DNA from: Erythroxylum novogranatense | Taxonomy: Eukaryota > Streptophyta > Magnoliopsida > Malpighiales > Erythroxylaceae | Assembly (NCBI GenBank): GCA_029891385.1 | Contig: CM057229.1 | Span: 1,426,001 to 1,490,000, forward strand | Length of the DNA stretch: 64,000 nucleotides | Direction: 5' to 3' | In this document: positions 11,466-24,414 of the stretch, one piece after another | Layout: every line of letters begins with the position of its first letter | How positions within the stretch are numbered: position 1 is the first letter of the stretch | Made by a program: the position numbers and the translations under genes | Notes under the pieces: generated by a model | The model's database searches: none | Told to the model about the DNA's origin: nothing | The model's input: the letters and a program-made list of their open reading frames with translations, nothing else

Positions 11466-14052
11466 TATTTATTTATTCTGAACTCATTTTCTCTGCCAAA
11501 CCCTATTATTTTCGTCTTAAATCTAATTACTTATCTTTCATCTATGTTACGTAGCTGGCACATGCCAACCCTGTCTTTTAGCCTATTACAAAAGAGTGAT
11601 TTATTTAATTAACAACCCAACTTCTTCTTAAAGAATGTTGATTCTCTTAGCTGATTAGCTGGTGTATCTCTTCTTTTTCTTCCACCAAGTTTTGTCCTAT
11701 GGCACAACATCATCGAGAGGTGGCCACCTAGCCAAGGGTTTTTCCTTTTCCTTGAATGTGTTCGCAGTTACAGTTGTTGTTGTCTTTGTTAAGTACAGAC
11801 CGTCAAGACAATGCAAACGTGAGTATGTCATTAAGCGAAGATTCAGGGACAGAATTTACAAACAACTGTGGATATTTGGCTGGTTCGTTATCGCTTGCAT
11901 AAACTCCAACCTCGGAAAGCATGTCTCTGGTCATACTTAGCTTGGAAGACGTACTTGTACAGCTATATTAAAGCAAAGGTTATGGAGGTAATGATGGAAT
12001 GTAATGCAACAAAACCACTCTTAGTAATTGGATTTCGTGTTGATTAGGGAATTTAATGCTTTCCCTTTTCTAATAAAGCGTGTTTCAATGGCTTCAGTGT
12101 TTTATCATATAATAATTATAGAATATATTATTTATATAAATTTAAATATCAAATAGTGAATATATAATTATTACTATAATTATGACATGAAATATAAAAA
12201 AAATACTCTTCCCACATATGCTCAACCTACGTAGCCAATTGAGCTACAACCCGTAGAGAAAAAAAAATCATGTATTAATGAAGGTAAATAATCATGTAGT
12301 CTATTTAAATACTAATATTCATATAATTTCATTAATTATATCATTTAAATTTATGATTTTATTATTCCTAAATTTTATTATTTTCGCTACTAGAGACACT
12401 TGTGATATGCATAGTATAGTTGTTGATTGGTAGGCCCGTGATGAGGCCAACTTGTACCGCACCATATTGTATAAAGAATTCAGCTGCCGAAAAGGTCACC
12501 TGTACAATTCTTCTGTTTCTGTTATGTTTGGTTGGTAAGTATCTTTTTTTTTTAATTAATAAGGAAGATAAACGTTACAAATTACATGGTAATTTACGGG
12601 TGATGGACTCCCGATTCATCTTCTAAGAAGATAGGTATACATCTCTTAAGTGGGTGCTCAAAAGTAATAATCCCTAATAAGAACTGTTCTGCATAATTAG
12701 TAAGTCAATCTGCATTCTAATTGCCTTTCCGATAAATATGTCGACTTACAACGACTCAATTACGAGAAAGCTATTCATGAATACCCAATATTAAAAGGTT
12801 TAAGGACGTAGCTCGCGCCTGTGAAAAAAAAAAAAGCATATTAGTCACTGTTCTTGAATCTACTTTTAAGACTATATGACAATACCTCAAGAATCACGCC
12901 AGATTAAGACCTGAGAACACACTCCAAAGTTCAGCCGTTGATGAGGAATACTAGCCAATGTTCTGGACGAATCCACCCAACCAAGCTCTGGAATTGTCAC
13001 GCAGCAGGTCACCTACTATGGGGCGAAGTGCTTGAGCTTTTGTTAGCCCTGTCTGTTTTTTATTTCACCCAATCCTAAGGAGGTTTACTTCAGCCTATGA
13101 ATAGTTCCCATCAAATGCAATTGCTCATCCGAATTTTTGTTGCCAAATTGCCGCCACGTGAATATGGTGTACATATTCGATAACCAGATATGCGAAATCG
13201 GCCAAAAGAGATAAGGTACCTATTCATTTACAAAAAAATGAATGAATAGATATAAGATTAAAAGCATAGTAACGATAACAAGTAATCTAAACCAGTCGTG
13301 TGCTGTGTGCGTGAGACATAGGACGCAACCGAAGGAGAGGACAGTACAGATAGGATTGCACTAACACGTACAATTTATGTTAAAAGTAACCAAATCATAA
13401 GAGTACAAGTCCAACGAAACAAGCCAACTCTTACGCAATCAAAGGTCGTTACTTTGACAGGGTGGGGTTGGGACATGGGAGGTAATATATGTATAAAGAA
13501 AATGTCAACCGTTGCAAGGGCTATAAAGCGAAGAAAAGGGAAAGCCTTCGTGCTATAGCTTTTTTCTGGTACGTGAGTAGGGCGGTGAATAGAGAATCTT
13601 GTGAGTCGATAGGTTTTGCAGTTTAGCCCATTCGACCTTTGCTTATATAATACATATGTCAGCGTAAGAAAGCATAAAGGTTTTGTGGGAATGTGTCGTG
13701 TCGTGTCGTTCACTTTCGGATAGGGTCGGCAATTTATCTCAGCCGGTCAGGCCAATTTAGATTAATCTAAAATTAATAAATTTAATTTAAATTGATAAAA
13801 TTTAAAATTTTATATTAAGTTTCAAAGTCAATTCAAAATTTTAAAATTTTGAATAAAATAAATATTTTCTTTAAATTTTAACTTAAAAATCAATTAAAAC
13901 CATCTAAACTTAATTATGATTGAAATCAAATCATGAGTATAATCTTAATCATACTTGAAATCAGGCCTATTAACCTATTTTCACCACTGCTTTAAAGTGT
14001 ATCAATACGAAACATGAGTTAAAAAGAGCTTTTTTAGAGCTTCATATAGTAG
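11296..14052. other. Intergenic, no supported gene
   Basis: Short ORFs only. The longest, 112 codons on the minus strand (13375-13713), has no recognisable domain. A (AT)n run lies near 11430-11475. Nothing else is supported. Confidence 0.5.
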
Positions 14053-14600
14053 GTTGTTTGACAATATAAAATAAAATACTATTAATTTTAATTATATTTT
14101 ATTTTATAATAAAAAGTATTTATCGTATAAATATTATTTAAAATATATTAAATAACATGCAAAGCAAAATATATTAATTATTATATAATTTTAAATTATA
14201 TGAAACATAAATAAAATATATATATCCAAATCTTTTATATGGATTATAACATAAGTAAAATATAATATAAAAATAAATATTAAAATATATAAATAAGTCA
14301 GATAATATTATGTAACTCCCAAAATAAACGTGAAAATGAGTTTGTAGATATTGTGAAAATTTTGTGTAAAAATAAGGGCAAAAGACATGAAAATACACTT
14401 ATTAATTGATCTGAAAATTTTACTTGAAAAGGCGTTTTTTAAGCTCCAAATTGTAGTTTCTTAAAAATTATATTTTAACTATCAAAAGATATATCTATTA
14501 AAAAGTATTTTTTATTTTACATTGAAATACTCATTTTCTTAAAAATAGCTTTTGTGGTGAAAATTACTTATTGACTTCAAAAGCTTATCCAAATAAACAA
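14053..14600 (-). repeat. AT-rich MITE-like repeat, copy 3 (inverted)
   Basis: Reverse-orientation copy of the family at 7421-8110 and 10762-11295. TAATATATTAATTATTATATAA, ATGGATTATAACATAAGTAAAA and AATAATATTATGTAACTCCCAAAAT are complements of the landmarks in the other copies. Non-coding. Confidence 0.6.
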
Positions 14601-15689
14601 TTAGTGTTTTTAAGAGTTTGAGTTCAAATAAATTATTTAACGAAAGAATAATTTAAGACCAGCTGTATTACAATATGCTATGAGTATGGGATACATATGC
14701 ACCATCTCAAGATAATACATTAAGCATCATGACTATATCTTTGATGGGTCATTCCTAAATCTCCGTACTGTGACGTGTATAGAGATAAAGCAATTATACC
14801 CATAACTCCAAACTTGTTCTTAAGCTAACAAAGTAGTAGGGAAAATAAATGCATGTGATATATAATAAAGGAGATATTTTGTAGGCATTAACAAACTATA
14901 TATTTATTATAAAATTATTAATATCGCTTTTAGCAATTTGAAACCAATAATTTATTATTTTGCCTTCCTAAATTGCTTCTTAAAATAAATAAGTTTAAAT
15001 TCGTCTCAATATTGAAAAACTTACTACATATTGAGATAAAAAGAACATCTTGAAAATTAAGATGAATTTAACAAAAATAAATTTAGATCAAATAATTAAC
15101 AAAAGTTAAGTGTATTTACTTTTTAGAAGTTAATAATGAATGATAATCAATTGTAAATTCTATATGATGCAATTTGATACAAATTTATCTTTTGTCAAAC
15201 TTAAATTAACTTAATTATAATTCTAATAAATCATAATTTTGTTTGTAATTTATACGATCGTATTGACTAGTGTATGTAATAAGTTCCACTATCATCGTCA
15301 CCACCACCACCACCAACAACATTCAATAGAAATCTTACTTATAAGCGAGTACGAGGAGGTTCAGTAATACACACTCTTATTCTAAAGAAGTTATTTCTAA
15401 ATGATTTACATGAAGAGAAAGAGAGAGACAGAGAGGGCTAGGCGAAAAGAGAGAGAGGTAGAGGACCAAAAAAGGTGCTAATAATAATAAAAAGAAGAAG
15501 AAAAAGAAAAAGGTGGAGTAGAAAATTAATAATAATATAAATAGTAGTAATAATAATAATAGTAGTAGCGGTGGTAGTAGTAGTAATATTTATAAGTTTA
15601 AATTAACTACAAGAGGATCTATAAGAATGTCTTTACGAGGGATCCTTTATTTGAATCTTAGTATATCAAAATTTTGTGTTGCGGTTCAC
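14601..15689. other. Intergenic with trinucleotide repeats, no supported gene
   Basis: AT-rich DNA. It includes a GAGA-rich run (15415-15460) and a degenerate trinucleotide array (AAT, AGT, GGT units, about 15480-15590) next to the LINE remnant. No gene seen. Confidence 0.6.
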
Positions 15690-16294
15690 ATCCTCGATCT
15701 TTGAGTATGATCTTCTCACATCTTCTCACTGAAAAGTTTGTATGTCTTCTCTTAACATGTTGAACCTACCTAAGTAACGTCTCTTTTAATTTTTCAATAA
15801 TATTAGTTACCTTCAATCTGTTTCTTACCATTAGATTCCTAACCTTATCTCTTTTAGTAAAGTTATACATCCAACGGAGCATCCTTATCTTCGTCACCAT
15901 TAGTTTATGACTATGCACTTGTTTGATTGGTCAACATTCTGCTCCATAAAGCACGGTGGACCTAATCACTAAATGATAGAGTTTACCTTTATGCTTGAGT
16001 GGTATCTTCTTGTCACACAAAACTTTTGAAGCACTTTTATATTTAAGCCATCCAAATTTGATCTGGTGAATTATGTCATCACAAATCTCTCCGTTGCTAT
16101 GACGATAGAGCCTAGATATTTAAATATTTTTGCATAATATAACTTATGAATCAATTTTAACCTCCACATTAGTAACTACTCTATGTACTAAAAGTTACAC
16201 TCCACGTACTCACTTTAGTCTTATTCAATGTAAAACTTTTCGATTCTAACGTATCCTTCCAAAGTTTAAGCTTGACGTTGATCCCCTCTTTTGT

Positions 16295-17201
16295 TATCAT
16301 CATCTTCATCTTCATATTCAGTTTGAAGTCCCGTATTGAAGCAAAGTCTGGAGAGGTCTGATAATACGCAACCTTACCCCTATATAATAGAGAGGCTATT
16401 TTTAATAAACTCATATGCAGATGTGACAGAAAAATAGTAATGTAGGTTAACAGAATAAATAAATAAAAGTAAGTAAGAATAATAAATCACAGTTAATAAT
16501 AATAATATGAAAAATACTTAATACAAATAATAAAGATACAAATACAAAATACTAATATAATAATAATGATGATGATGATGATGATGGTGATGATGACGAT
16601 GACGATGACGATGATAAAACTGAAACTAATAAGAAACTCAATAAAAAGAAAATAATAATAATAATAATAATCATAATCATAAATACTAATAATAATAAAC
16701 GCGAATGACGCTTCTACTAGTGAGGCATGCAAAGTGACAGTAAGATTTGACCCTCGTTCAAAAGTACTTGATTTAAAAGTAACTCGTAAGATTTGATGAT
16801 AAAGGAGAAGGTTGTTTAGAGGTTGGAGTATTAGGAATCATCAGGTTGGTAATGGGACTCACAACTGACTTGTCTGCAGACTTGTTAGGATGCTCAAGGC
16901 AGCAAACTTTTCAACAGACGTGTGATGTTCCATCGAGTTTACATTTATCTATTGCAATGTAATAACCAGGCATCATCGTCTCCAACAGGCGCATTGTGCT
17001 TGGTTGAGGAGAAGAGAGCTCCACCCGTTACACATCATCTAGGTAACGTTCATAGCTCACGAGAAAACAGATGAGTGCAGATTGTATTTGGCCCACAGGA
17101 CTTTCACTATGAGTAACTAACAATAATACATACTAAACACACAGAATCACACTGCCATACATAACTAATAAATGTAACTAATAATTGACCTCCTCTTTTG
17201 T
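16295..17201 (-). mobile_element. Unclassified 0.9-kb insertion in the LINE
   Basis: A decamer CCTCTTTTGT occurs at 16285-16294 and again at 17192-17201. Removing one copy plus the intervening DNA restores the LINE reading order (KRG followed by INVKLKLWKD). The insert holds trinucleotide repeats (16560-16700, AAT, GAT and GAC units). It also has a segment (about 16335-16420, minus) resembling the tail of Au-type SINEs, with GGGGTAAGGTTGCGTA and AGACCTCTCC. No terminal inverted repeats or ORF were found. It may be a composite retroposon. Confidence 0.5.
16465..16720. repeat. Trinucleotide microsatellites (AAT, GAT/GAC)
   Basis: Runs of AATAAT near 16496 and 16655-16700, and GATGATGATGATG grading to GACGATGAC at 16566-16615. 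They lie within the insertion at 16295-17201. Confidence 0.85.
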
Positions 17202-17419
17202 GTTATATATTAAAACAAAGTCATGAGCAAATAATATACATCATGACACATTTCCTTGGACATTCTTAGTGATCTCATCAATCATTATTGCAAATAAAAA
17301 GGGGCTCAAAGAGAAACTTTGGTGTAGCCCAATATTTATAGAAAAATGATTTGTATCTCTATTATAGTTTTTACACCTTCATACATACCTTTAATAATTT
17401 GTATATAAGTTATAGGAAC

Positions 17420-18896
17420 TGTTGGATCGCCTATGGCCCTGGTATTCACAATATGCAACGGAATGGACCATACTACACAACAATATGTATAACCGAAAAT
17501 TATAACATGTACCAAATTACCTCTTGACGCGGATTGATATTTGTTTCTTTTCATATTTGTAGACGCTGCAGTGCGCGAACATCCTCTATTGGTGTCCACA
17601 CAAGGATGAACGATCCGGGCAATGGCTAATGTGTACTAACACGTTCTAAAACCCTTTTGAACACCGCACAAATTATATCTTGGAAGAAGAACAAAGGTGG
17701 CTAGGGTTTTTGTCTCTCCTCTAATGTGACATAAGTTTTTCTATTTATAGAGAAACCCTAATTCCTATTCCTATTAGAAATAAGAACATCATAATCCTAA
17801 ACCCATTAGAATTATTAAAGCCCAATAAGTTTCGGCCCATATTATATCTCATATAATTAAAGCCCGACAACTTATTTCAATCTAGTCCAATAAATATATC
17901 CACATATATTTATTCAATGCCTAATAAATTAGGCCCAAGAGAATAAGCCCAGATTACATCACTCTTTGTGTGCGACTCTGTAGGCTCATTTGATGTTGTC
18001 AATGGGCTTGATCACACTTCAAGGCTCATAAGTCATAAGCGGCCTCTAGCAAAACATTATGACTACCAAAATCAAATAAGGATCGGTAATCCGATTTAAC
18101 CGATAACCATGATTACAAACTCAGTCCCTTTGTAACACGATATCAAGATTAAGCACAAGGCATGATACATGTCAACCTTTGGTTAATCATAGTTTCTTGA
18201 TCCCCAAGTTGACTAATTATAATAAATGACTTTGATGACTCCTCATTAATTCATTTGAACACGGCCATGCATTTTTTGCAGTCATACTTGTCAAGAGGCT
18301 CAAATGATATCTCTCTCATTTAAGAGAGGTACAAATCCCATCTACGCCATTGACATCCCTCAGCATGATTTATTTAATGTCCAACATAAGACTACTAGTT
18401 ATCCGGTTAAAGATAACTTAGTCTAATGTTAAAACACTGAATTCCTCATGTAGGGAATCATGATGACTTCAGGTCAGAGGACTAAAGTTAAACCATATTG
18501 AGAATCACTAATGACATGAAACCATGTAGTGTTCTCTCCGTGGGTCAGTTCAATATATGTTCTCTAACATATATCTATGTTTCTGATTTGATAACTCATA
18601 TCTATGATCAGAAAAACGTGATCATCAATCAAAACACATACTAGCCTTGATTCATTATTGTTTCACCAATAATGATCGACCAGGGACAGTTTAGAATAGT
18701 ATTATAAAGCTTATGGTTTTACTATCAAGTCACGTACTTGATAATATAAGCCTAATACTATTCATGGAACGTAAATCACATTACATAAATCATATACATA
18801 CATATATAAAAGAATACCTCATAATATATTATTAATGAGTCATAATGTTAATACAAAAGTCACATATGTCTACTGGCCTAGGGCACACTACAAACA
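17420..18896. mobile_element. Solo LTR, 1477 bp
   Basis: Begins TGTTGGATCG and ends CTACAAACA, flanked on both sides by the pentamer GGAAC (17415-17419 and 18897-18901). Removing it and one pentamer restores the LINE reading INGVPITYIQ across the junction, so this is one precise insertion. No internal region, primer site or ORF is present, so it is a recombination-derived solo LTR. Superfamily (copia or gypsy) cannot be told from the LTR alone. It contains a plausible promoter segment with CTAGGGTTTTTG near 17702. Confidence 0.85.
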
Positions 18897-19650
18897 GGAA
18901 CCCCGTTGATTTTTAAACATCTCTACATGATTTCCCATGGTAAACTATCACACACAATCTCTAAATTAATAAAAACCACTTGTAAATTACACTATCTTTT
19001 CCTGTAATACTCTATTAACCTCTTAAGGAGATGTAAAACCTTTGTCGTGGACCTTCCTTATATGAAGCCAGGTAGGTTTTCCGAGATAGAAGCTTCCTTC
19101 CTCATTCTCTTCTTAATCACCTTCTCCTATAGCTTCATAGCATGACTAAGTAATTTAATGCCTCTATAGTTGTTACACTTTTGGATGTCCCATTTGTTCT
19201 TTTATAAAGAACTTACCATACTAAATCTCTACTCATATGACGTTTTGACAGATTTAAGGATTACATTCAAAAGCTTAGCTATCCACGTAATAGCATCTTC
19301 ACCTAGGTTCTTGTACGCTCTATAGCTATCTAATCAAGCTTTACTGTCCTATCACTCTTCATCTCCATCGGCGTTTTCTTAATTTCATCCCTCGTAATCT
19401 ATTGGTAGCAAGTAAAATTGGACAAGCTAAAGTCACCTAAAGAGATATTATCTTCTACGCCTTCATCAAAAATGCTACGGAAGTATCTTTGTCATTTTCT
19501 CTTAATGTCATTATGAGCTATAAGCACCTAACTTATATTTTATGCAACACACTTGTTCTAAATCTTTTGCTTTTGGTTTCCTAGCTTTTGCCAACTTAAA
19601 TTTATCTTTATCTCGATGTGTAGTATCTAATCTTTGATATAAATTCTCCT

Positions 19651-21530
19651 AAACTCTACTTTTAGCTTATAAAGTCACATGTGACAAATTCTAATATATA
19701 TACAAACGTCAATGTAGACTTTCTTCTCTCTCAAGGATCGTTAGAAGGAAACTAACCAACAACTACTAACTAACCATAGGCTTCTTACTTTAATCACGTA
19801 AATTAAGGAGCATAATGATACACGTCAATGGTACTTTTTTCGAACTGGACGATGATAATGTTTTAATATACGAAATTTGCATACAAGTTCTGTGTACCTA
19901 AACACACAAAACTGAGGCGGCACTTCGATACAAAGAACGCAGTCGAAGTTCACCGTTTTAAAATAAAACCAATCACATGAAAATAAACAAGTAAAACTGA
20001 GCTTCGCATCTCTACAAGTTGTCTCTAACATGCAAAGAAAGAGATGTCAGATATAAGTCAAGCAAAGCCGACGTGAACCAAATAAAGATTCGAACTTAAC
20101 CAACAATGTCGTTTTCTTTAACTCACATGCTACTAACTATAGCCTCCCATTCAAGGCGTTATTGTTGATAATAAGTAAAGGGTTTATATATATTGAGATT
20201 TTGATGTATGCAGCATGTTACGGCGTTTGGAACAATCTTCTCTGTTTTCTTCTGATTAGAATAAGCAATCCCTTCACATGGGAGTTGGAAGGAAGCGAGA
20301 ATCATCCACCAACCTGAAAACCCCATCTTCTCCAACTTCTTCACAGCTTCTATATAATAATCTCATAGATATGTGTGCGTGTGTATGTAATGTCCATTTT
20401 CGAAGCTGTAGTACGTTGTTCCTTTCATCCTTGGAAGATGTAAGATAATGTAATAAACTTACATGCATGGAATTTTCTTTAATTACTCTACATTTTCATT
20501 TCTATTATTAAATATGGCATCGTCTTATGTATATACGAGGGCCCCATATAAGAATATAGGATGTTAAATTGAAAGAAACTCCATAGTCCATACCCCGAAG
20601 ATGATGCTTAAAAAATGATGGTGATTCCATTTCCACCTATACAGACTGCAGAGGTAGCTCAATCATAAGTACGAGCTCAAAATGGAATGTACTTTTTGAA
20701 CACTCAAATCCAAATATAAATGATTGAGGAACCGAAACAACACAAGATGTTGTGTATTTTAACGTTTTATGTATGATTAACAAAATTGGATTTGACGAAA
20801 TCTTAGGCGCAAAGGCGTAGGTGGTTCGACATGTGTCAAATCTAGCTGTTATTTACAGGGTGTTCTTATAATGGAGAATCACCTAAACAAGCTCTTCATG
20901 ATTTCTGTCCAGATTGGTTTGATTGAGACTGACTGGCAACAAGTTACGCCTACTGAATCTTTTTCCAATTTGTTAATGCAATCTCTGATCTCGAAACCAA
21001 GAAAGAGATTTTGGTTGGGATGATTCTTTTTCCTTCGTAAGAATTATATACAGCAATGTGTAAATAAAAATTCAATGTAATTAGAAAGCCCTTCGTGATT
21101 AGAAAAACAAGGGCCTTAGTCTCTTGAGCAAAGAAAACCAGATTAGCTTAAGCATGCACATAAGCTAAGCTCTATGCAATTCAGCTATGGGTGTAGGTGT
21201 TTCGGCCACAATGTTTAAAAACAACAACCCGTTTCATTAACAGCATATGGATAGCCAGTTCATAGTCAGTTGATGACATGAGCCCTACAGAAACAAACCC
21301 AAGAAATTGCATTTCCTTAAGAATCTTAGTTTCTTTCTACTTTGACAAAGGGCTTCATGCCCAAAATTAACCGGCTGATCTTCTCCAGACTTTGGAACTT
21401 GACGAGATAATGAATACAGGTATAATGGGAATAAATTCAATGCAAAAATTTCGTTGAAGAGCAAAGGATTATAGGATACAAACTGGTAATACAAGTGAGT
21501 TTGAATCACTGGCAATGAGGATGCAGTTCC
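19651..21530. other. Intergenic and RPA43 3' flank, no other gene
   Basis: Short ORFs of 60-76 codons, none with a recognisable domain. The last 200-300 nt probably contain the 3' UTR of the RPA43-like gene read on the minus strand. Confidence 0.5.
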
Positions 21531-23225
21531 TCAATGATCTTCAGCAGCTTTCCTTTTCTTTGTCTTCTTAGTTTCATGATCTTTGTTCAGTGCCTCTCTA
21601 TCTATGGTATCACGTTCCGCCATGTCGAGTTCGCCCTCAACCTCTTTCCTCTTGCCACTAAGAGAAATTAACAACAAAATGGCATCTTAATTTTAAAAAT
21701 TCCACATATAATGCACCTTCATCTAAGGATTAGGATGCAGAACAAGTTTTATCACCTGCTAGTCTTATCATCTTCGAAATGTTTTATCAGCCAACGGGCG
21801 CTTCCGGTATGAGGGGGCGTCAAGGAGCCAGAAATGTGAAGTATTTCCTCATCCAAGCTATGAGGAATAGCTGTGTCAATAGGATTGTCCATAAAATTGA
21901 ACCATACTTCTAGTGCTATCAATCTAAGTTTACATTTACTAAATTGTGGTCAAGGATACTTCTTGCAATGTAAATGACCAATAAAGCTTTTAGCAGGGAG
22001 TAATCATGATTAAACCGTCGTGTTAATTAAGGTGAAAGACTTGTAAAGAATCAAGATTCCTTTTAAAGCAAATTATGTGAAATAGGGAAGAACAATGAAA
22101 AAGAGAACCAAAATAGCATGAATTGTTTCATTTTCAAAGTTAATAGCACAATTACAAGAAAAAGACAATATATCACCTCTTAACTACAAATCGGATCACA
22201 GTCCCAACCTTTATTGCATGCTTTTTGTGATATCTGCTAACATATACACCCTCGCCATGTTTCTGAAGAGACAAAGTATATCAAATAAGCAATCTTAGAT
22301 CGAAAACAGATCTATTACCAAGCACATGTGTACATATACCTTCTTAAATCTGAATTCATCACGGATATCCCCATTAGTTATAATAGCAGATGAAAATCCG
22401 AGAACGATTACGTGAATAGATTCTCGCACAATTTTCACAACTTTACCCTCTGGTAATCACAAAAAAATACTCATTGTTAACAACAAAGATATTAAAGGCA
22501 TGAAACAAGTACGTACATAGAGGAATATATGGAATTGTTAATTGCAAAAACGAGAACAAAAAACAAGGACAATTATAATATCGGAATCCAAATCAACCTA
22601 AAAGCATTTCTGGTTTAGGGGAGAAAATCAACAGTTTTGCTTGTAGTCCAACAGCAAAATATGGATGAACCCCAGATAGAATCCTCCCACGTTTATTTGG
22701 AGTATTGACAGCATAAGCTAAAATAACACCATCAAAAGTTTCACTGTACCTGAAACCAAAACCAGAAGAAGAACATTAACACCTACAAACCTCAAATTTA
22801 GCACCAAACCATAAGCCCCACAAGAAAACCAACTATGAAAACTGTCAAAATACAAACCATTCAAACCCAGAAAAAAATTATACGTATTTAAATACATTGG
22901 AACATCATCTTTAGCATCAAATACATTAGCTCTGTACGAAAAACTAACCACAAAAGCTTTCAAAACCGAAACCAATCCAAACCCAGATAAATTTTACGGA
23001 ATTAGATACAGTAGATGCAACACAGCCGTGTGAGGACTACTCTTCCCAATAAAGCTTCAATCTTTAAGTTACGCTATTGATATAAAAAACAAACAAAAAG
23101 GGCGAGGAAGCAAACCTGAAGAGCAACGAACTGAGCTCGCGGAGGATTGCATGAGAAACATTCTTGCTCTGCGATGGAGGCAAGTACACTACCAAATTAG
23201 CATCCGAAACACTCAGTCCCTCCAT
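21531..23225 (-). CDS. RPA43: RNA polymerase I subunit RPA43-like protein
   Basis: Six coding exons on the minus strand (high to low): 23225-23116, 22749-22598, 22449-22340, 22262-22177, 21857-21756, 21657-21531. The phases agree and give 228 aa. The protein starts MEGLSVSDANLVVYLPPS. The N-terminal half (RYSETFDGVILAY, HPYFAV) is the RPB7/RPA43-like tip domain. The middle (IHVIVLGFSSAIIT, EGVYVSRYHKKHAIKVGT, LDEEILHISGSL) is the OB/S1-like domain. The tail is Lys/Arg-rich (KKTKKRK), a possible nuclear signal. In Pol I, A43 with A14 forms the stalk that contacts Rrn3/TIF-IA for rRNA transcription. The exon 5 acceptor at 21858 was chosen over an upstream AG because it keeps phase and restores VVKS-LDEE. 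Its promoter has a telo-box and a site II motif. Confidence 0.85.
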
Positions 23226-23268
23226 TATAGAGGTCGAAGCGCAATTTTCGAATTCCCGGTAGCGGCAA

Positions 23269-23276
23269 AAACCCTA
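23269..23276 (+). promoter_or_regulatory. Telo-box upstream of RPA43
   Basis: AAACCCTA, 44 nt upstream of the RPA43 start codon, probably in the 5' leader or core promoter. Telo-boxes mark plant ribosome-biogenesis and translation genes. It pairs with the site II motif at 23435-23440. Confidence 0.6.
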
Positions 23277-23434
23277 GAGAAACCTTCCAAGTTGATGACC
23301 GTAGATGTTAATTATGCTTTGACTCTTTTCGCCGATCTAGGACTTTTAAATAGGCCTCAACAACGGGAACAAACAGGTCCAATCCAAGTGATTCGATAGG
23401 TTCTGTGATAACCAAATTGTCCGGTTTAACCTGG

Positions 23435-23440
23435 AGCCCA
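23435..23440 (-). promoter_or_regulatory. Site II element (TGGGCT) upstream of RPA43
   Basis: Reads TGGGCT on the gene's strand, about 210 nt upstream of the ATG. Site II motifs are bound by TCP factors and often accompany telo-boxes in promoters of plant ribosomal and nucleolar genes. Confidence 0.5.
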
Positions 23441-24414
23441 GTTCCAATTTAGTAAATAAAAATACAATAACAATGATGTTAAAACTTCTACTACGACGAC
23501 GTAGGGTCCGACAAAGCCTCGGAGTAGGTAAGAGCCTCAAATGATATACCAATAGAAAGAAACAAAAAAATGAAAACAATTTAAAGAAGAAAAAAAGAAA
23601 AATAATAACCAATATTTAAAAAAACAACCTTAAAATCGAATTAAAAAATTAAAAATTTAACAAAAAATTGAACAGCTTAAGATTTTTACAATTGAACATG
23701 TCAAACTGATTGAAATTTTAATCATTTATAATAACTAAATATTACAACAACAACAAAATTTTATTAATATGTGAAATTTGAAGAAGTCTAATAATACACA
23801 GTCTTAATCTTATTTATAACAAATAAAACAAACACATAAATAAATAATTTAAATAAATAAATAAATAAAAGATAAAGGTAAAATAAATATCAAAATAAAT
23901 TTTGAAATAATTAAAGAAATAAACAAACAAAAAGAAAATATGTCAATAAAATAAAAATTTAATAAATAAAAATATAATATAATTTATTACAGTAATATCA
24001 ACAAATAGTTTTAATTAATAAAAACTATTTTGGATAAACTTAGAAAAGATAAAAACAAAAAGATGAAGAAACAATTTTTAGAAACTAGTTGAAGGAAAAA
24101 CCACAAATTATAATAAAATGATAAAATACATATAATATATAAAATATAAAAATAAAATAACTAAGAATAAAATATAATTAGAATTTAATTAACATTTTTC
24201 AATAAAATACTAAGTTGCATATGGCCAAAAGAAACTTAATTAAAAACAGAAAAGAAAACGAAAACGATGTCGGTTCTTAGATCTAGAAGAAGGATTGGCA
24301 AAACTGAAGCTCTTAACGGCGTCGGGGAATCGGAAGAAGAGGAAATTTGAATTGAATACTCTTCATCCTCTTGTATTTCTTCTGAATCTCAATTCTCTGC
24401 AATTTTGGATAATA
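23441..24414. other. Divergent intergenic region (RPA43 / DEAH helicase)
   Basis: AT-rich promoter-side DNA between the divergent RPA43-like and DEAH helicase genes. The helicase 5' leader probably begins near 24260. The in-frame extension upstream of the ATG at 24415 starts at a TTG (24295) and is not treated as coding. Confidence 0.6.

Larger units (their letters stand above)
15690..19650 (-). pseudogene. Decayed LINE reverse transcriptase, interrupted
   Basis: Read on the minus strand, translated fragments follow the order of a plant LINE reverse transcriptase. A pre-RT part lies at about 19650-19250. The NNYRGIKLL block follows (about 19190-19140), then VFINLE near 18980, INGVPITYIQ across 18915-17400, and KGMYEGVKT near 17380. 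A degenerate GYTKVSL/LMTLF region covers 17330-17220, and VKLKLWKDTLESKSF and FKYLGS lie at 16280-16110. A C-terminal part runs to about 15700. Many in-frame stops and frameshifts make it non-functional. A solo LTR (17420-18896) and a further 0.9-kb insertion (16295-17201) split the frame. Family subtype and true 5' end were not determined. Confidence 0.82.

Noticed and set aside
13375..13713. 112-codon minus-strand ORF
   Set aside because: No recognisable domain, no splice or promoter context, and composition like surrounding intergenic DNA.
16493..16732. 79-codon Tyr/Ile/Asp-rich ORF
   Set aside because: It is a translation of trinucleotide microsatellites.
24295..24414. 40-codon N-terminal extension of the helicase frame
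   Set aside because: It begins at TTG, not ATG, and the sequence is unlike the family N-terminus. The first ATG at 24415 gives the expected start.
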